A stretch of DNA of 64,000 nucleotides from Pseudoalteromonas peptidolytica (GTDB lineage: Bacteria; Pseudomonadota; Gammaproteobacteria; Enterobacterales; Alteromonadaceae), in contig NZ_WEHZ01000023.1 in assembly GCF_012641745.1 (NCBI RefSeq), positions 18,207-82,206 on the forward strand, given 5' to 3'. Both the position numbers and the translations under genes were made by a program. The notes beneath the pieces are model-generated. The model saw nothing but the letters and a program-made list of their open reading frames with translations, had not been told where the DNA came from and searched no databases. Of the stretch, positions 1-7,535 are shown piece by piece (positions within the stretch are counted from its first letter, which is position 1; every line of letters begins with the position of its first letter).

Positions 1-254
1 GCTGTCCGCGGCTCAATCGTTAGCTGAGAAAAGCAGTTTTGATCCGTAAATACCTCGTTAAGTTGCAGCTCAATATCGCGACGTTCACTTTCTGCATTGA
101 GCGCTATCAACCGATAACACTCATCTAGTGTAATCGCCAACTGTTCTACTTTTAGTACACGTTGTAATATTTGCGCCAATGCGGCTACAAAACCTGTACT
201 AGCTACCGGTTGTAGTTCAGCTGAAACTGGAAAACTTAACGAGGATAAAGCCAT
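1..254 (-). CDS. Unrecognised protein, N-terminal 84 codons only
   Basis: An open frame starts at an ATG (252-254) and runs off the left edge of the window without a stop, so only the N-terminus is visible (it begins MALSSLSFPVSAEL). It has no signal peptide and no membrane segment; the visible part is mostly predicted helical, with Leu/Glu/Gln-rich stretches. I do not recognise a family. It lies 12 bp downstream of the second nitroreductase gene in the same direction, so it is probably the next gene of the operon that starts with the SGNH hydrolase. The ribosome site is weak, so the start is tentative. Confidence 0.55.
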   Translation of the reverse strand, partial: MALSSLSFPVSAELQPVASTGFVAALAQILQRVLKVEQLAITLDECYRLIALNAESERRDIELQLNEVFTDQNCFSQLTIEPRT

Positions 255-266
255 CTTACTGCCGCC

Positions 267-812
267 TTACACTAATTCATCAGTAAATAAAACATCTTCG
301 ATAGCGAGTTTTGAGCCGCGTGTAAGCGGGGCTTTTTTACGCTTACCCATCACCACAAAGTTACACAGCACGTAAGACTCTGGCAGCGAGATCAACTCAC
401 CAACAGGGCCAAACTGGAAACCTATCATTGGGCATGAGTCATAACCTAAGCTAGCTGCGCCAAGCATCAAGGCTTGTGAATATGCAGCACCATAAAACAT
501 CGCTTGCGTTCTTGCGTGCTCTGCTTCTTTAGTTGAAAGCGCTTTAGTATCAATACATACAACCCAAAGCTCACTTGCACCGGTGTGTTGTGGCTGCTGA
601 AAGCCGACTTCTTTAATTTGCTCTCTTAATGCCATGTCTGATACACGACAGATCCTAAGTGGTGGCATATTAAAGCCAAGGTCTAACTCCGTAGCGAATG
701 AAAGGATGTGCTTTCTATCACCTTCAGGAATAACAAAGCTTGGTTCAAAGTGCTTGATTGCGCGGCGCTCACGCATGGCAACAGCCAGTCTTTCGTTAGA
801 AAACATATTCAT
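267..812 (-). CDS. Nitroreductase-fold protein, subunit with the Arg-Arg motif
   Basis: 181 residues with nitroreductase family features. An RRAIKHF segment at residues 16-22 matches the family's RRSxRxF flavin-phosphate motif. A glycine-rich GYDSCPMIGF segment lies near residue 130, and a C-terminal GK...R pair (G156, K157, R165) matches the second FMN-contacting basic patch. The loop that usually reads APSSxNxQPW is not recognisable here; the matching region reads LGFNMPPLR. The neighbour upstream has that loop but lacks the Arg-Arg motif. The two genes are separated by 2 bp, suggesting translational coupling and perhaps a heterodimer sharing one FMN. Substrate unknown; a role in tailoring a small molecule is inferred from the locus. 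An internal ATG two codons later (804-806) is another possible start. Confidence 0.75.
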   Translation of the reverse strand: MNMFSNERLAVAMRERRAIKHFEPSFVIPEGDRKHILSFATELDLGFNMPPLRICRVSDMALREQIKEVGFQQPQHTGASELWVVCIDTKALSTKEAEHARTQAMFYGAAYSQALMLGAASLGYDSCPMIGFQFGPVGELISLPESYVLCNFVVMGKRKKAPLTRGSKLAIEDVLFTDELV

Positions 813-814
813 AA

Positions 815-1348
815 TTAAAATCCATCTTCAGAGATTAGGTTTAAATCCGGTTGGCATTTAAGTAGTGGCTTGGCTAATGCTTTGTCAAACACCACCACAG
901 CCGACAGCGAATAGGCGTCAGATATATTCAATAAATCAGTGACTGAAGATGGACTGTCTATCTCAAGTACACGAGAACCTAACCCCAATTGATGTGCTTT
1001 CACCAACATGTTGGTAAATGCAAAGCCATTGGTGCGGTTAACTTCATCACGTCGTGTTACTTCGTTGCTGCTATAAACCATAGTGGCTTTTTGCTGCGAC
1101 ATTTCGACAAATTCATCACTTACGTGCTTGGCAAAATTCGCTGCCTCTTGCCAACTGTTGTTATCACCACAAAGTGCAATAACAAACTCAGGTTCACCTT
1201 CATCAGCCCAGTTAGCAGCTGCACTAAGTAGTGTTTGTTGCTTATCTTTATCTTGCACATCAATAAACCTAAAGTGCTGCAAGTTGAAAGACGTTGGCGC
1301 TAGAAAAGCAGCGCTAATAAGCTGATGTAACGTTTCTTGTCTATCCAT
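815..1348 (-). CDS. Nitroreductase-fold protein, subunit with the APTSFN loop
   Basis: 177 residues of nitroreductase type. The segment APTSFNLQHFRF at residues 17-28 matches the FMN-binding loop APSSxNxQPWxF. The N-terminal RRSxRxF motif and the C-terminal Lys/Arg patch of the family are missing: it starts directly with a short helix before the loop. A glycine-containing helix (QLGLGSRVLE) lies around residue 130. It has a good ribosome site (AAGGA) before ATG 1348. It is second to last among the complete genes of the leftward operon and 2 bp upstream of the other nitroreductase gene. In homodimeric enzymes the loop and the Arg patch around each flavin come from different chains, so this pair could form one composite site. 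Substrate not predictable. Confidence 0.75.
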   Translation of the reverse strand: MDRQETLHQLISAAFLAPTSFNLQHFRFIDVQDKDKQQTLLSAAANWADEGEPEFVIALCGDNNSWQEAANFAKHVSDEFVEMSQQKATMVYSSNEVTRRDEVNRTNGFAFTNMLVKAHQLGLGSRVLEIDSPSSVTDLLNISDAYSLSAVVVFDKALAKPLLKCQPDLNLISEDGF

Positions 1349-1352
1349 CTCA

Positions 1353-1805
1353 TTATCCTTTTAAGAAATAGTTATAATGTTGAAAGCGAGTATCTTTTTC
1401 GAAGCCAAATTGCTCGTATAGCTTCGCCGCTGCGGTATTGCTAAACTCAGTTGAGATGCGAATTAACTTCACTTGCAGTTGCTCAGCTTGTTCAACACAT
1501 TGCTGCAATAACTGTTTTGCAACTCCCTGGCCTCGAGCACGACTGCATACATACAGATCATTAATAAGCCATACATTAGCCATTGAAATGGAAGAAAATG
1601 TTGGATAAACCTGTAGGAATCCTAGTTCGCTTTCCTCTGACGTTGCGAGAAAAATAGTTGAGTCTTTTTTCATCAAGCGCTGATGAATAAAGCTCGCAGC
1701 ACCATCTAGATCGCTATCTTGTTTATAAAACTGACGATATAAATCAAACAAGTTTGCAACTTGGGCATTGTCTTCGAGGCTAGCTACTTTTATGTTAATA
1801 CTCAC
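1353..1805 (-). CDS. GNAT family N-acetyltransferase
   Basis: 150 residues with the Gcn5-related acetyltransferase fold: a central strand (NVWLINDLYV), the acetyl-CoA pyrophosphate loop ARGQGVAKQLL (family R-x-x-G-x-G/A) and the C-terminal AAAKLYEQFGF helix and turn. Transfers an acyl group from acyl-CoA to an amine. The start is GTG 1803-1805 because AAGGAG lies 5 bases upstream; a GTG two codons earlier overlaps that ribosome site. It sits between the SGNH hydrolase and the nitroreductases, with gaps of 4-10 bp. A plausible but untested job is acylation of an aromatic amine made by the neighbouring aminohydroxybenzoate genes. Confidence 0.8.
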   Translation of the reverse strand: MSINIKVASLEDNAQVANLFDLYRQFYKQDSDLDGAASFIHQRLMKKDSTIFLATSEESELGFLQVYPTFSSISMANVWLINDLYVCSRARGQGVAKQLLQQCVEQAEQLQVKLIRISTEFSNTAAAKLYEQFGFEKDTRFQHYNYFLKG

Positions 1806-1814
1806 GGGCACTCC

Positions 1815-2657
1815 TTAGCGCTGCATCAAAATGCGATGGAAACCTGTGACAACACTTCTAGCTACCGATTTCTGTCCTTGTAGGCTCCAATGTAAGCCAT
1901 CTTCAAGGAACATGGCGTCACGCCTTTCACCTGCAAAAATCTCGGTAATATCGATGTGTTTTTCTGGGCGAGTACGGATCAGCTCAGCGGTTTGTAAGAT
2001 CTGTTGATGACTCCAAGAAGCGTTAAACTTATTCAGTAGCCAATCTTCTTTGATCCAATCTTCTTGAACACCTACAGGAGTGATCCAGATAAACTCTTTT
2101 TGCACACAAGATTCAGCACGCGTAGCGATTTCAGACAGGTTATCAATCACCTCTCTAAATCCTGTGCATGACTTTTTGCCATCACCATGAACTCGGCCAT
2201 CGTTGGTACCAATCAAGCAAAATAGGTAATCAGGTTTTACCGCTTCTATTTGAGTTAATGTTGAAAATAGCTGCATTGTGGTATCACCAGACAATGCCGT
2301 GTTTACCCAAGTGATATTGGCTTCAGGACGGGCAATCTGAAAACTTTTTTGCAAGATTTCAAACCAAGATTGATAATCATCCGTCAAACTATCACCGATC
2401 ACTGCAATAGTGGCATTATCTACAAGCGGGATCTGTTGAATGCTTTTTAGGTAATCAGGTTCATTAAGCAGCTCTCGCGCAGCAAGGTTGACGTTAAGTT
2501 CAAACTCGTTTCGGATCGCAAGGTAGGTGTCTTGGGGTACACCAAACATTGCTGCTAATACCGCAGGGTCATTCGCACCCGACATAAAACTGAAACGTTT
2601 TTCCGGATGAAAAAATCGTATAATCCTTTTCGCTTTTTCTAAATCGTCTTGTGACAT
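1815..2657 (-). CDS. SGNH/GDSL-type hydrolase
   Basis: 280 residues. The SGNH blocks are visible: VIGDSLTDDY with the nucleophile Ser (block I), a Gly in SGDT (block II), GTNDGR (block III) and DGLHWSLQGQ with catalytic Asp and His (block V). An N-terminal part of about 80 residues precedes the hydrolase domain and is of unknown role. There is no signal peptide, so the protein is probably cytoplasmic. The family contains esterases, acyltransferases and lipases. ATG 2657 is preferred over the upstream GTG 2663 because GAGGG lies 8-12 bases before it. First gene of a leftward operon, divergent from the AhpD-like gene. Confidence 0.8.
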   Translation of the reverse strand: MSQDDLEKAKRIIRFFHPEKRFSFMSGANDPAVLAAMFGVPQDTYLAIRNEFELNVNLAARELLNEPDYLKSIQQIPLVDNATIAVIGDSLTDDYQSWFEILQKSFQIARPEANITWVNTALSGDTTMQLFSTLTQIEAVKPDYLFCLIGTNDGRVHGDGKKSCTGFREVIDNLSEIATRAESCVQKEFIWITPVGVQEDWIKEDWLLNKFNASWSHQQILQTAELIRTRPEKHIDITEIFAGERRDAMFLEDGLHWSLQGQKSVARSVVTGFHRILMQR

Positions 2658-2663
2658 GGCCAC

Positions 2664-2975
2664 ACCCTCAAATAAAATTCAAATCCTCTCGTGTTACAGG
2701 GTAATAACCAAATTCCATGCCAAACATCCAACATATTGATAAATATAGATTTTTAAACTTTCACTTAGCTATTCAGTGGCGCGAAGTACTAGATTGATTA
2801 CATTGGGTACTCAGAGCAAAACATAATTTCATCTTTCTCCATGCTGGAACCATGCCTCCCAGCAAAAACCAACAAAAAACCTATAAATATCATAATATTA
2901 AAAAAACAAATTAACCTTGGCTTAAATTTTGCCTTGTTCATTCTGGTTAACATACTAAATGTAAGGAGAACAACC
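2664..2975. promoter_or_regulatory. Divergent intergenic region between the two operons
   Basis: About 310 bp separate the leftward SGNH-hydrolase operon from the rightward AhpD-like gene. It is AT-rich, particularly 2870-2960, and must carry promoters for both directions. I could not pick a convincing -35/-10 pair or an operator palindrome. An open frame extends upstream of the AhpD-like gene to an ATG at 2841, but its residues look unlike the family and the ribosome site favours 2976. Confidence 0.4.
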
Positions 2976-3425
2976 GTGAAAGAAAGAATGACTTATAAAG
3001 ATATGCCTGAGTTTGTCTTCAATTCTCTTATGAATATGGAGCAGAATATCCAGTCAAGCTCAATTGATAAGAAATTACTACACCTGATCAAATTGTATGC
3101 TTCGCAGATTAACGGTTGTGCATTTTGTGTTGATATGCACTTCAAAAATGCGCAAAAAGATGGGCTTGATGTTCATGAATTAATCAATGTGCAAAATTGG
3201 AGAGAAACGCCTTACTTTGATGAGAAAGAGCGTGCGGTTTTATTATGGACAGAAACGCTCACTAACATCTCAACAGAACAGGTACCAAACCACGTGTATG
3301 AAGAAGTCAGAGCCTATTTCTCAAACAGTGAAATTGGTGAGCTAAGCTTGGCTGTGATCGGTATCAATAGCTGGAACCGCTTGGTATTGTCAATTGGAAC
3401 TGTTGCAGGAACATATAACGTATAA
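2976..3425 (+). CDS. AhpD-like carboxymuconolactone decarboxylase family protein
   Basis: 149 residues from GTG 2976, chosen because AAGGAG ends 8 bases upstream and the 45 extra codons back to ATG 2841 are low-complexity. The AhpD core is seen: a helix ending LYASQINGCAFCVDMH, giving the redox motif C-x-x-C-x-x-x-H, then FDEKERAVLLWTE, which matches the conserved downstream helix. AhpD proteins are peroxidase/disulfide reductase-like; many small relatives of unknown substrate accompany biosynthetic genes. The stop is 10 bp before the aspartokinase start, so the two are probably co-transcribed. Its role in the putative aminohydroxybenzoate locus is not predictable. Confidence 0.8.
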   Translation: MKERMTYKDMPEFVFNSLMNMEQNIQSSSIDKKLLHLIKLYASQINGCAFCVDMHFKNAQKDGLDVHELINVQNWRETPYFDEKERAVLLWTETLTNISTEQVPNHVYEEVRAYFSNSEIGELSLAVIGINSWNRLVLSIGTVAGTYNV

Positions 3426-3435
3426 GGATAATTCC

Positions 3436-4806
3436 ATGAGTGCTTTAAAGGTTGCGAAATTCGGCGGAACAAGTGTAGCTTCTTTTGAATCTATTTTGCA
3501 GTGCGCCAATATAGTCAAAAATGATAAATCAGTGAAAGTGGTTGTAGTCAGTGCCCAAGCAGGGATCACTGAAAAACTGGTTGCTTTGACCCGTTCTCGT
3601 TCTTTAGAGCACATCAGCTTGATCCATTCTGAGATCACCCAATTTTATGAAAACTTCACACTACCAATGTACGGCTTACCACTGCAACAGGTATGTAATG
3701 AAGCGATCTCAATATGGCTTGAACAATTGGCAAGGAAAGCCTCCCGCTTCTTTCACACTCGAAATAACAGCGACTATCACACGATTATTTCGATGGGCGA
3801 AATCATTTCCTCAAAGCTAGTCTCAATGATTTTTGCCAGCTGTCGCTTGCAAAATCAAGAGCGCAGTGCGTTAGAACTCATTTCTGTTAGCGGTGATGAG
3901 TATGATGACTATCAAGTCGATATTGCATTGTGCACTCAAGCTTGTCAGCAACAACTTGAGTTACTTCCTTCAGAGCAACTTATCGTTACTCAGGGATTTA
4001 TTGCAAAACACATCGAGACTGACGAACTCGTTACTTTGGGTCGTGGCGGCAGTGATTTTAGTGCAGCAATCATCGCCCAAGCAAGCCAAGCAACAGAGTT
4101 ACAAATTTGGACTGATGTCGAAGGTGTATATTCAGGAGATCCGCGTATTATTGCTGATACGTTTGCGATTGAGGAGTTGAGCTATCGTGCTACTGCTATG
4201 CTGGCAAACTTGGGAGCAAAAGTGCTTCACAGAAAGTCTATTGAACCGGCAATGCAAGGATGTATTCCTATTAAAGTAGCTTCTACTTTTAAACCCTCAG
4301 GGAAGCATACGTTGATCCATAATATCAATGAACCAACAGGTGCATACTCTGTCACTTATTTGAATAATGTATCATTGTTAACGATCAATCAAAGCGGTCT
4401 TGCAGAGCTAACACGGATCCAATTACTACTTGCATTGATCACACAATTGGGACTTCATTTTCAAGTCTGCGAGTTACATGCAAATAGCATTGTGTTGATC
4501 ACCCAAAATATGGACGAAGCACGCCTCAATGAAATTGATCAATACCTGATCTCTAACGGTTTTGAAGATATTTTGATCCAATGTGAACAAGACTTATCTT
4601 TAGCTTCTATCGTGGGTAGTCAATTAAATCAAGCCAGCCGCTTTACCACCTACGTAACTAACTTGCTTGATGAGCACCCAGTGATTAGAACCTTTGGCCT
4701 TGGTCATGAGAGCGTGATGAGCTTTGTCGTCGAACCTCAACACTTGTTGGCACTGCTACAAGAGCTGCATCTGGCTATCGCCACAGAAAGCGTGACTCAG
4801 CTATAG
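3436..4806 (+). CDS. Monofunctional aspartokinase
   Basis: 456 residues. Phosphorylates aspartate to beta-aspartyl phosphate, the first step to aspartate semialdehyde. The N-terminus has the aspartokinase signature KFGGTSV (residues 8-14). The middle has LGRGGSDFSAA and WTDVEGVYSGDPR, which form the nucleotide and aspartate sites. The last 150 residues have the length and strand pattern of tandem ACT regulatory domains. ATG 3436 is preceded by AAGGAT. The length resembles E. coli LysC (449). A bifunctional aspartokinase (metL) is also in this window, so this copy is not needed for bulk methionine/threonine. Beside the aldolase and DHQ-synthase-like genes it probably supplies aspartate semialdehyde for 3-amino-4-hydroxybenzoate. 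Sensitivity to feedback cannot be judged from sequence alone. Confidence 0.9.
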   Translation: MSALKVAKFGGTSVASFESILQCANIVKNDKSVKVVVVSAQAGITEKLVALTRSRSLEHISLIHSEITQFYENFTLPMYGLPLQQVCNEAISIWLEQLARKASRFFHTRNNSDYHTIISMGEIISSKLVSMIFASCRLQNQERSALELISVSGDEYDDYQVDIALCTQACQQQLELLPSEQLIVTQGFIAKHIETDELVTLGRGGSDFSAAIIAQASQATELQIWTDVEGVYSGDPRIIADTFAIEELSYRATAMLANLGAKVLHRKSIEPAMQGCIPIKVASTFKPSGKHTLIHNINEPTGAYSVTYLNNVSLLTINQSGLAELTRIQLLLALITQLGLHFQVCELHANSIVLITQNMDEARLNEIDQYLISNGFEDILIQCEQDLSLASIVGSQLNQASRFTTYVTNLLDEHPVIRTFGLGHESVMSFVVEPQHLLALLQELHLAIATESVTQL

Positions 4807-4816
4807 TAGCCATAAA

Positions 4817-4838
4817 AGCAGGGGCAATTGCTCCTGCT
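4817..4838. terminator. Hairpin between aspartokinase and lysR
   Basis: A nearly perfect inverted repeat (AGCAGGGGCAA / TTGCTCCTGCT). On the minus strand it is followed by TTTTAT, so it may end transcripts from both sides. The T-tract is short, so confidence is moderate. Confidence 0.5.
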
Positions 4839-4860
4839 TCCAATATGTGGTGTAGATTAA

Positions 4861-4944
4861 ATAACCTGAACTAAAGATAATAACTTGCTCTCTAGCGACG
4901 GTTATCCCTTACTACTACGTCAAATTTATGTGTAATAGGTTAGC
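4861..4944 (-). repeat. Intergenic repeat family C, copy 1
   Basis: Reverse-complemented, this 84 bp segment aligns along its whole length with 37045-37127. Shared blocks include CCTATTACA, AAATTT, AGTAAGGGATAAC, GCTAGAGA and the end TAGGTTAT or CAGGTTAT. It occupies the gap between the hairpin and the lysR stop. No coding potential. Probably a small non-autonomous or REP-type element. Confidence 0.6.
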
Positions 4945-4947
4945 AGG

Positions 4948-5844
4948 TTAAATGATAAATTGACTTGGTAATTCTTGTTTGAGGAAATTAAAAAACGCCT
5001 GAATATTATTTTGAGTAAAATTATCTTTTAAATAAAACACATAAATTTGTGTTCGACCAATATCCGCTTCCCAGTTATCTAAACACTGAACTAAATTACC
5101 ACTTTGTAAATCTTTTAGTAATGCCCATTCAGGCAATAGAACATACCCAAGCCCCTGCTTAGCCGCTTCAATTAACACCTGGCCACCAGCAGAAATAAGG
5201 TTTCCTTTTACATCAACATTAATTTTTTCTCCTTCATGGCAAAAACTCCATTTTACGCCCTTACCATTGCGACATAGTGACAAACAATTGTGTAGCGTCA
5301 ACTCGTTAGGATGTTTAATGGTACCGTGCTGTTTTAGGTATTCAGGTGATGCACACAACACCATATTATTTTTGAGCAACGGCCTAACAACAAGACGAGA
5401 GTCTTTTGGCACGCCCAAACGAATACCTACATCAAAACGTTCTCGATATAAATCGACGACATCATTACTCAGGTCTAACTCCACAGATAAATTAGGATGC
5501 TGTTGTAAAAACTTAGGTAATAATGGAGCGATATACTTGAGACCAAATGATTCAAATACTGATATATTAAGCGTACCCTCAACCTCAGAACACTGAGATT
5601 GACCTATTGAATTTAAACTTTCAATGTCCTGAATGATTTTAGCAGCCTGTTTATAATACTCTCTTCCTACTTCTGTTAATGCGATAGACCTTGCAGTCCT
5701 TTTAAGTAGTTTACCTTTTACTTGATCCTCAAGTTGACTGATCTGACGTGAAATAGATGAAGGGCTAACTCCTAATACATCGGCTGCTTTACTAAAACTT
5801 CCACACTCTACGACTTTTAAAAATGTCGATACCTTTTTCAGCAT
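4948..5844 (-). CDS. LysR-family transcriptional regulator
   Basis: 298 residues. The N-terminal winged helix-turn-helix (about residues 3-60) shows the LysR pattern: FLKVVECGSFSKAADVLGVS followed by PSSISRQISQLE. The rest is a substrate-binding co-inducer domain of periplasmic-binding-protein fold (about 90-295). ATG 5844 is preferred over GTG 5853 because AGGTGG lies 5 bases upstream. It is transcribed divergently from the type II DHQ synthase gene with a 370 bp AT-rich spacer, the usual LysR arrangement. It probably controls that gene, the aldolase and the ligase, and perhaps itself. The inducer is unknown. Confidence 0.9.
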   Translation of the reverse strand: MLKKVSTFLKVVECGSFSKAADVLGVSPSSISRQISQLEDQVKGKLLKRTARSIALTEVGREYYKQAAKIIQDIESLNSIGQSQCSEVEGTLNISVFESFGLKYIAPLLPKFLQQHPNLSVELDLSNDVVDLYRERFDVGIRLGVPKDSRLVVRPLLKNNMVLCASPEYLKQHGTIKHPNELTLHNCLSLCRNGKGVKWSFCHEGEKINVDVKGNLISAGGQVLIEAAKQGLGYVLLPEWALLKDLQSGNLVQCLDNWEADIGRTQIYVFYLKDNFTQNNIQAFFNFLKQELPSQFII

Positions 5845-6216
5845 TACTACCACCTGTTGTTATCCATTCCTAACTGAGGAAGATACACCACTTCAAACAA
5901 AACAAAAACAATACATTTGTATACATATATGTAAAACACTAAATACATATACCACTTAAAAACAAAAGAAACACAAAATTTACATATATAAGCAACCATC
6001 CAGACTGCTAAATCAACTAAAAACCTTTAACAATATGTTACGTTGTAAATTATCTAATAGATCAGTAACAAAAAAAATACACCATGTACTTTTTTCTATC
6101 CCGCCCCTATTAGACGAACAATCAAGCGCATGATTTAAAAGAAGTTTTATTGTGGTTCGTTTCTTGCTCTACCTATGTCGACCAAATCAACTACTCAATA
6201 ATTTAAGGACAAGAAA
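5845..6216. promoter_or_regulatory. lysR / aminohydroxybenzoate operon control region
   Basis: A very AT-rich divergent spacer. The octamer TACATATA occurs three times: 5922-5929 (inside the partly palindromic stretch TTGTATACATATATGTAAA), 5944-5951 and 5981-5988. These are candidate regulator sites by repetition and position only. The rightward gene has a ribosome site (TTAAGGAC) at about 6202-6209. Exact promoters were not resolved. Confidence 0.45.
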
Positions 6217-7506
6217 ATGGAAGCTACCGTCAAAAAAGATGAACAGGTAACTGAACAGTATGAAACAGCTGAAAATATTAATCGCCGTAATGCGATTAAA
6301 TTAAGCAATATCGGCGAAGGTAAAAATGATAAAAGAGCCGAGCTGAATGGACCTATCATCTGGTTTGATACAAAAAATCTAAAGCAACAGTCTCCGGATG
6401 ATGACATGTTTGCAAGAATAATTAATTTACAGTATTCAGGTATTATTACCTATTTAAATAATATCGAGAATTTAATTAAGTACATTCCTAACAGAATGTT
6501 AGTTATCTTAAAGCTATCTGATAAAAAAGAGCTTGAGCAATTTAAGAAGAGCAAGCTTTGTAAACAGTTTAAAGAAGATAAGTCAAAAAGATTGGTCGTT
6601 AGCTACACTGATAACCAGATGATTCTACCTCTAAAAGAAGAGGGTTTTTCAGTATGTTATCACTGTTATGTAGATGACAACGATAGCCTACACAGTTCAG
6701 TATATGATGGTTTAAAGGCAGATTATTTAAGTATCCTATTTAAAGATCCAACGAATATTCCACTCGAGCTTGTGATCGCATCTTTGCAAAAAACCAACAC
6801 TATTCTAATGAAGCAAATCTCATCGCCAAGAGATGTTGATGACGCAATTGTTACATTAGGTGTAATGGAATACGGTGCAGAAGGTGTTATTTATTCACCT
6901 GAAGAGCACTCCTATTTAGATGAGTTTATCTCTCGTATTGAACATCGTGAGCAAGATAATCTACCTATCCAAGTTGGTACTGTAAAAGCCAGCTACCCGG
7001 TAGGTATGGGTTACCGCGCATGTATCGACACTGGTACGTTATTTGATGATGATGAAGGTATGTTAGTTGGCTCAACATCTCAAGGCGGTATTCTATGTTG
7101 CCCTGAAGTTTACTTCCTACCATATATGGAGCTACGTCCATTTAGAGTTAATGCTGGTGCCGTACACAGCTATGTCTATAACACCAACGACAGAACTGAT
7201 TACATGTCAGAGCTAAAAGCAGGCTCTAATGTCATGCTAGTAAACTCTAAAGGTCGCGTAAGAACAGCACCTGTAGGTCGTGTAAAAATTGAAAAACGCC
7301 CACTACGTATCATTGAAGTCGAGTTCCCTAATGGTGAACAAGTGAACGTCATCATGCAGGATGACTGGCATGTTCGTATCTTCTCTGCAGATGCTAAACC
7401 ACTGAACATTTCTGAACTAAAAGCTGGTGACAAAGTACTGGGCTACACCACTGAAGTTGGTCGTCACGTTGGTATCAAAATAGATGAAAACATCATAGAG
7501 AAGTAA
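6217..7506 (+). CDS. Type II 3-dehydroquinate synthase homologue (GriH-like)
   Basis: 429 residues. The C-terminal 190 residues carry the hallmarks of archaeal DHQ synthase II / GriH: VGMGYRACIDTGTLF (262-276), DEGMLVGSTSQGG, then RPFRVNAGAVHSY (307-319). GriH cyclises and aromatises the C7 product of GriI into 3-amino-4-hydroxybenzoate; the archaeal relative makes dehydroquinate by oxidative deamination with NAD. The cell already has aroB, and the next gene is a GriI-like aldolase, so the GriH role is more likely. Odd feature: the family usually begins near the strand seen here at residue 47 (IIWFDTKNL). The preceding 45 residues are charged, probably disordered, and have no internal start that would remove them. 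The aldolase starts 29 bp downstream. Confidence 0.85.
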   Translation: MEATVKKDEQVTEQYETAENINRRNAIKLSNIGEGKNDKRAELNGPIIWFDTKNLKQQSPDDDMFARIINLQYSGIITYLNNIENLIKYIPNRMLVILKLSDKKELEQFKKSKLCKQFKEDKSKRLVVSYTDNQMILPLKEEGFSVCYHCYVDDNDSLHSSVYDGLKADYLSILFKDPTNIPLELVIASLQKTNTILMKQISSPRDVDDAIVTLGVMEYGAEGVIYSPEEHSYLDEFISRIEHREQDNLPIQVGTVKASYPVGMGYRACIDTGTLFDDDEGMLVGSTSQGGILCCPEVYFLPYMELRPFRVNAGAVHSYVYNTNDRTDYMSELKAGSNVMLVNSKGRVRTAPVGRVKIEKRPLRIIEVEFPNGEQVNVIMQDDWHVRIFSADAKPLNISELKAGDKVLGYTTEVGRHVGIKIDENIIEK

Positions 7507-7535
7507 TCACAGCTCAACTCAAAGGATTAGTCAAT

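Noticed and set aside
2841..2975. Upstream part of the AhpD-like frame
   Set aside because: A better ribosome site precedes GTG 2976 and the extra residues are not AhpD-like.
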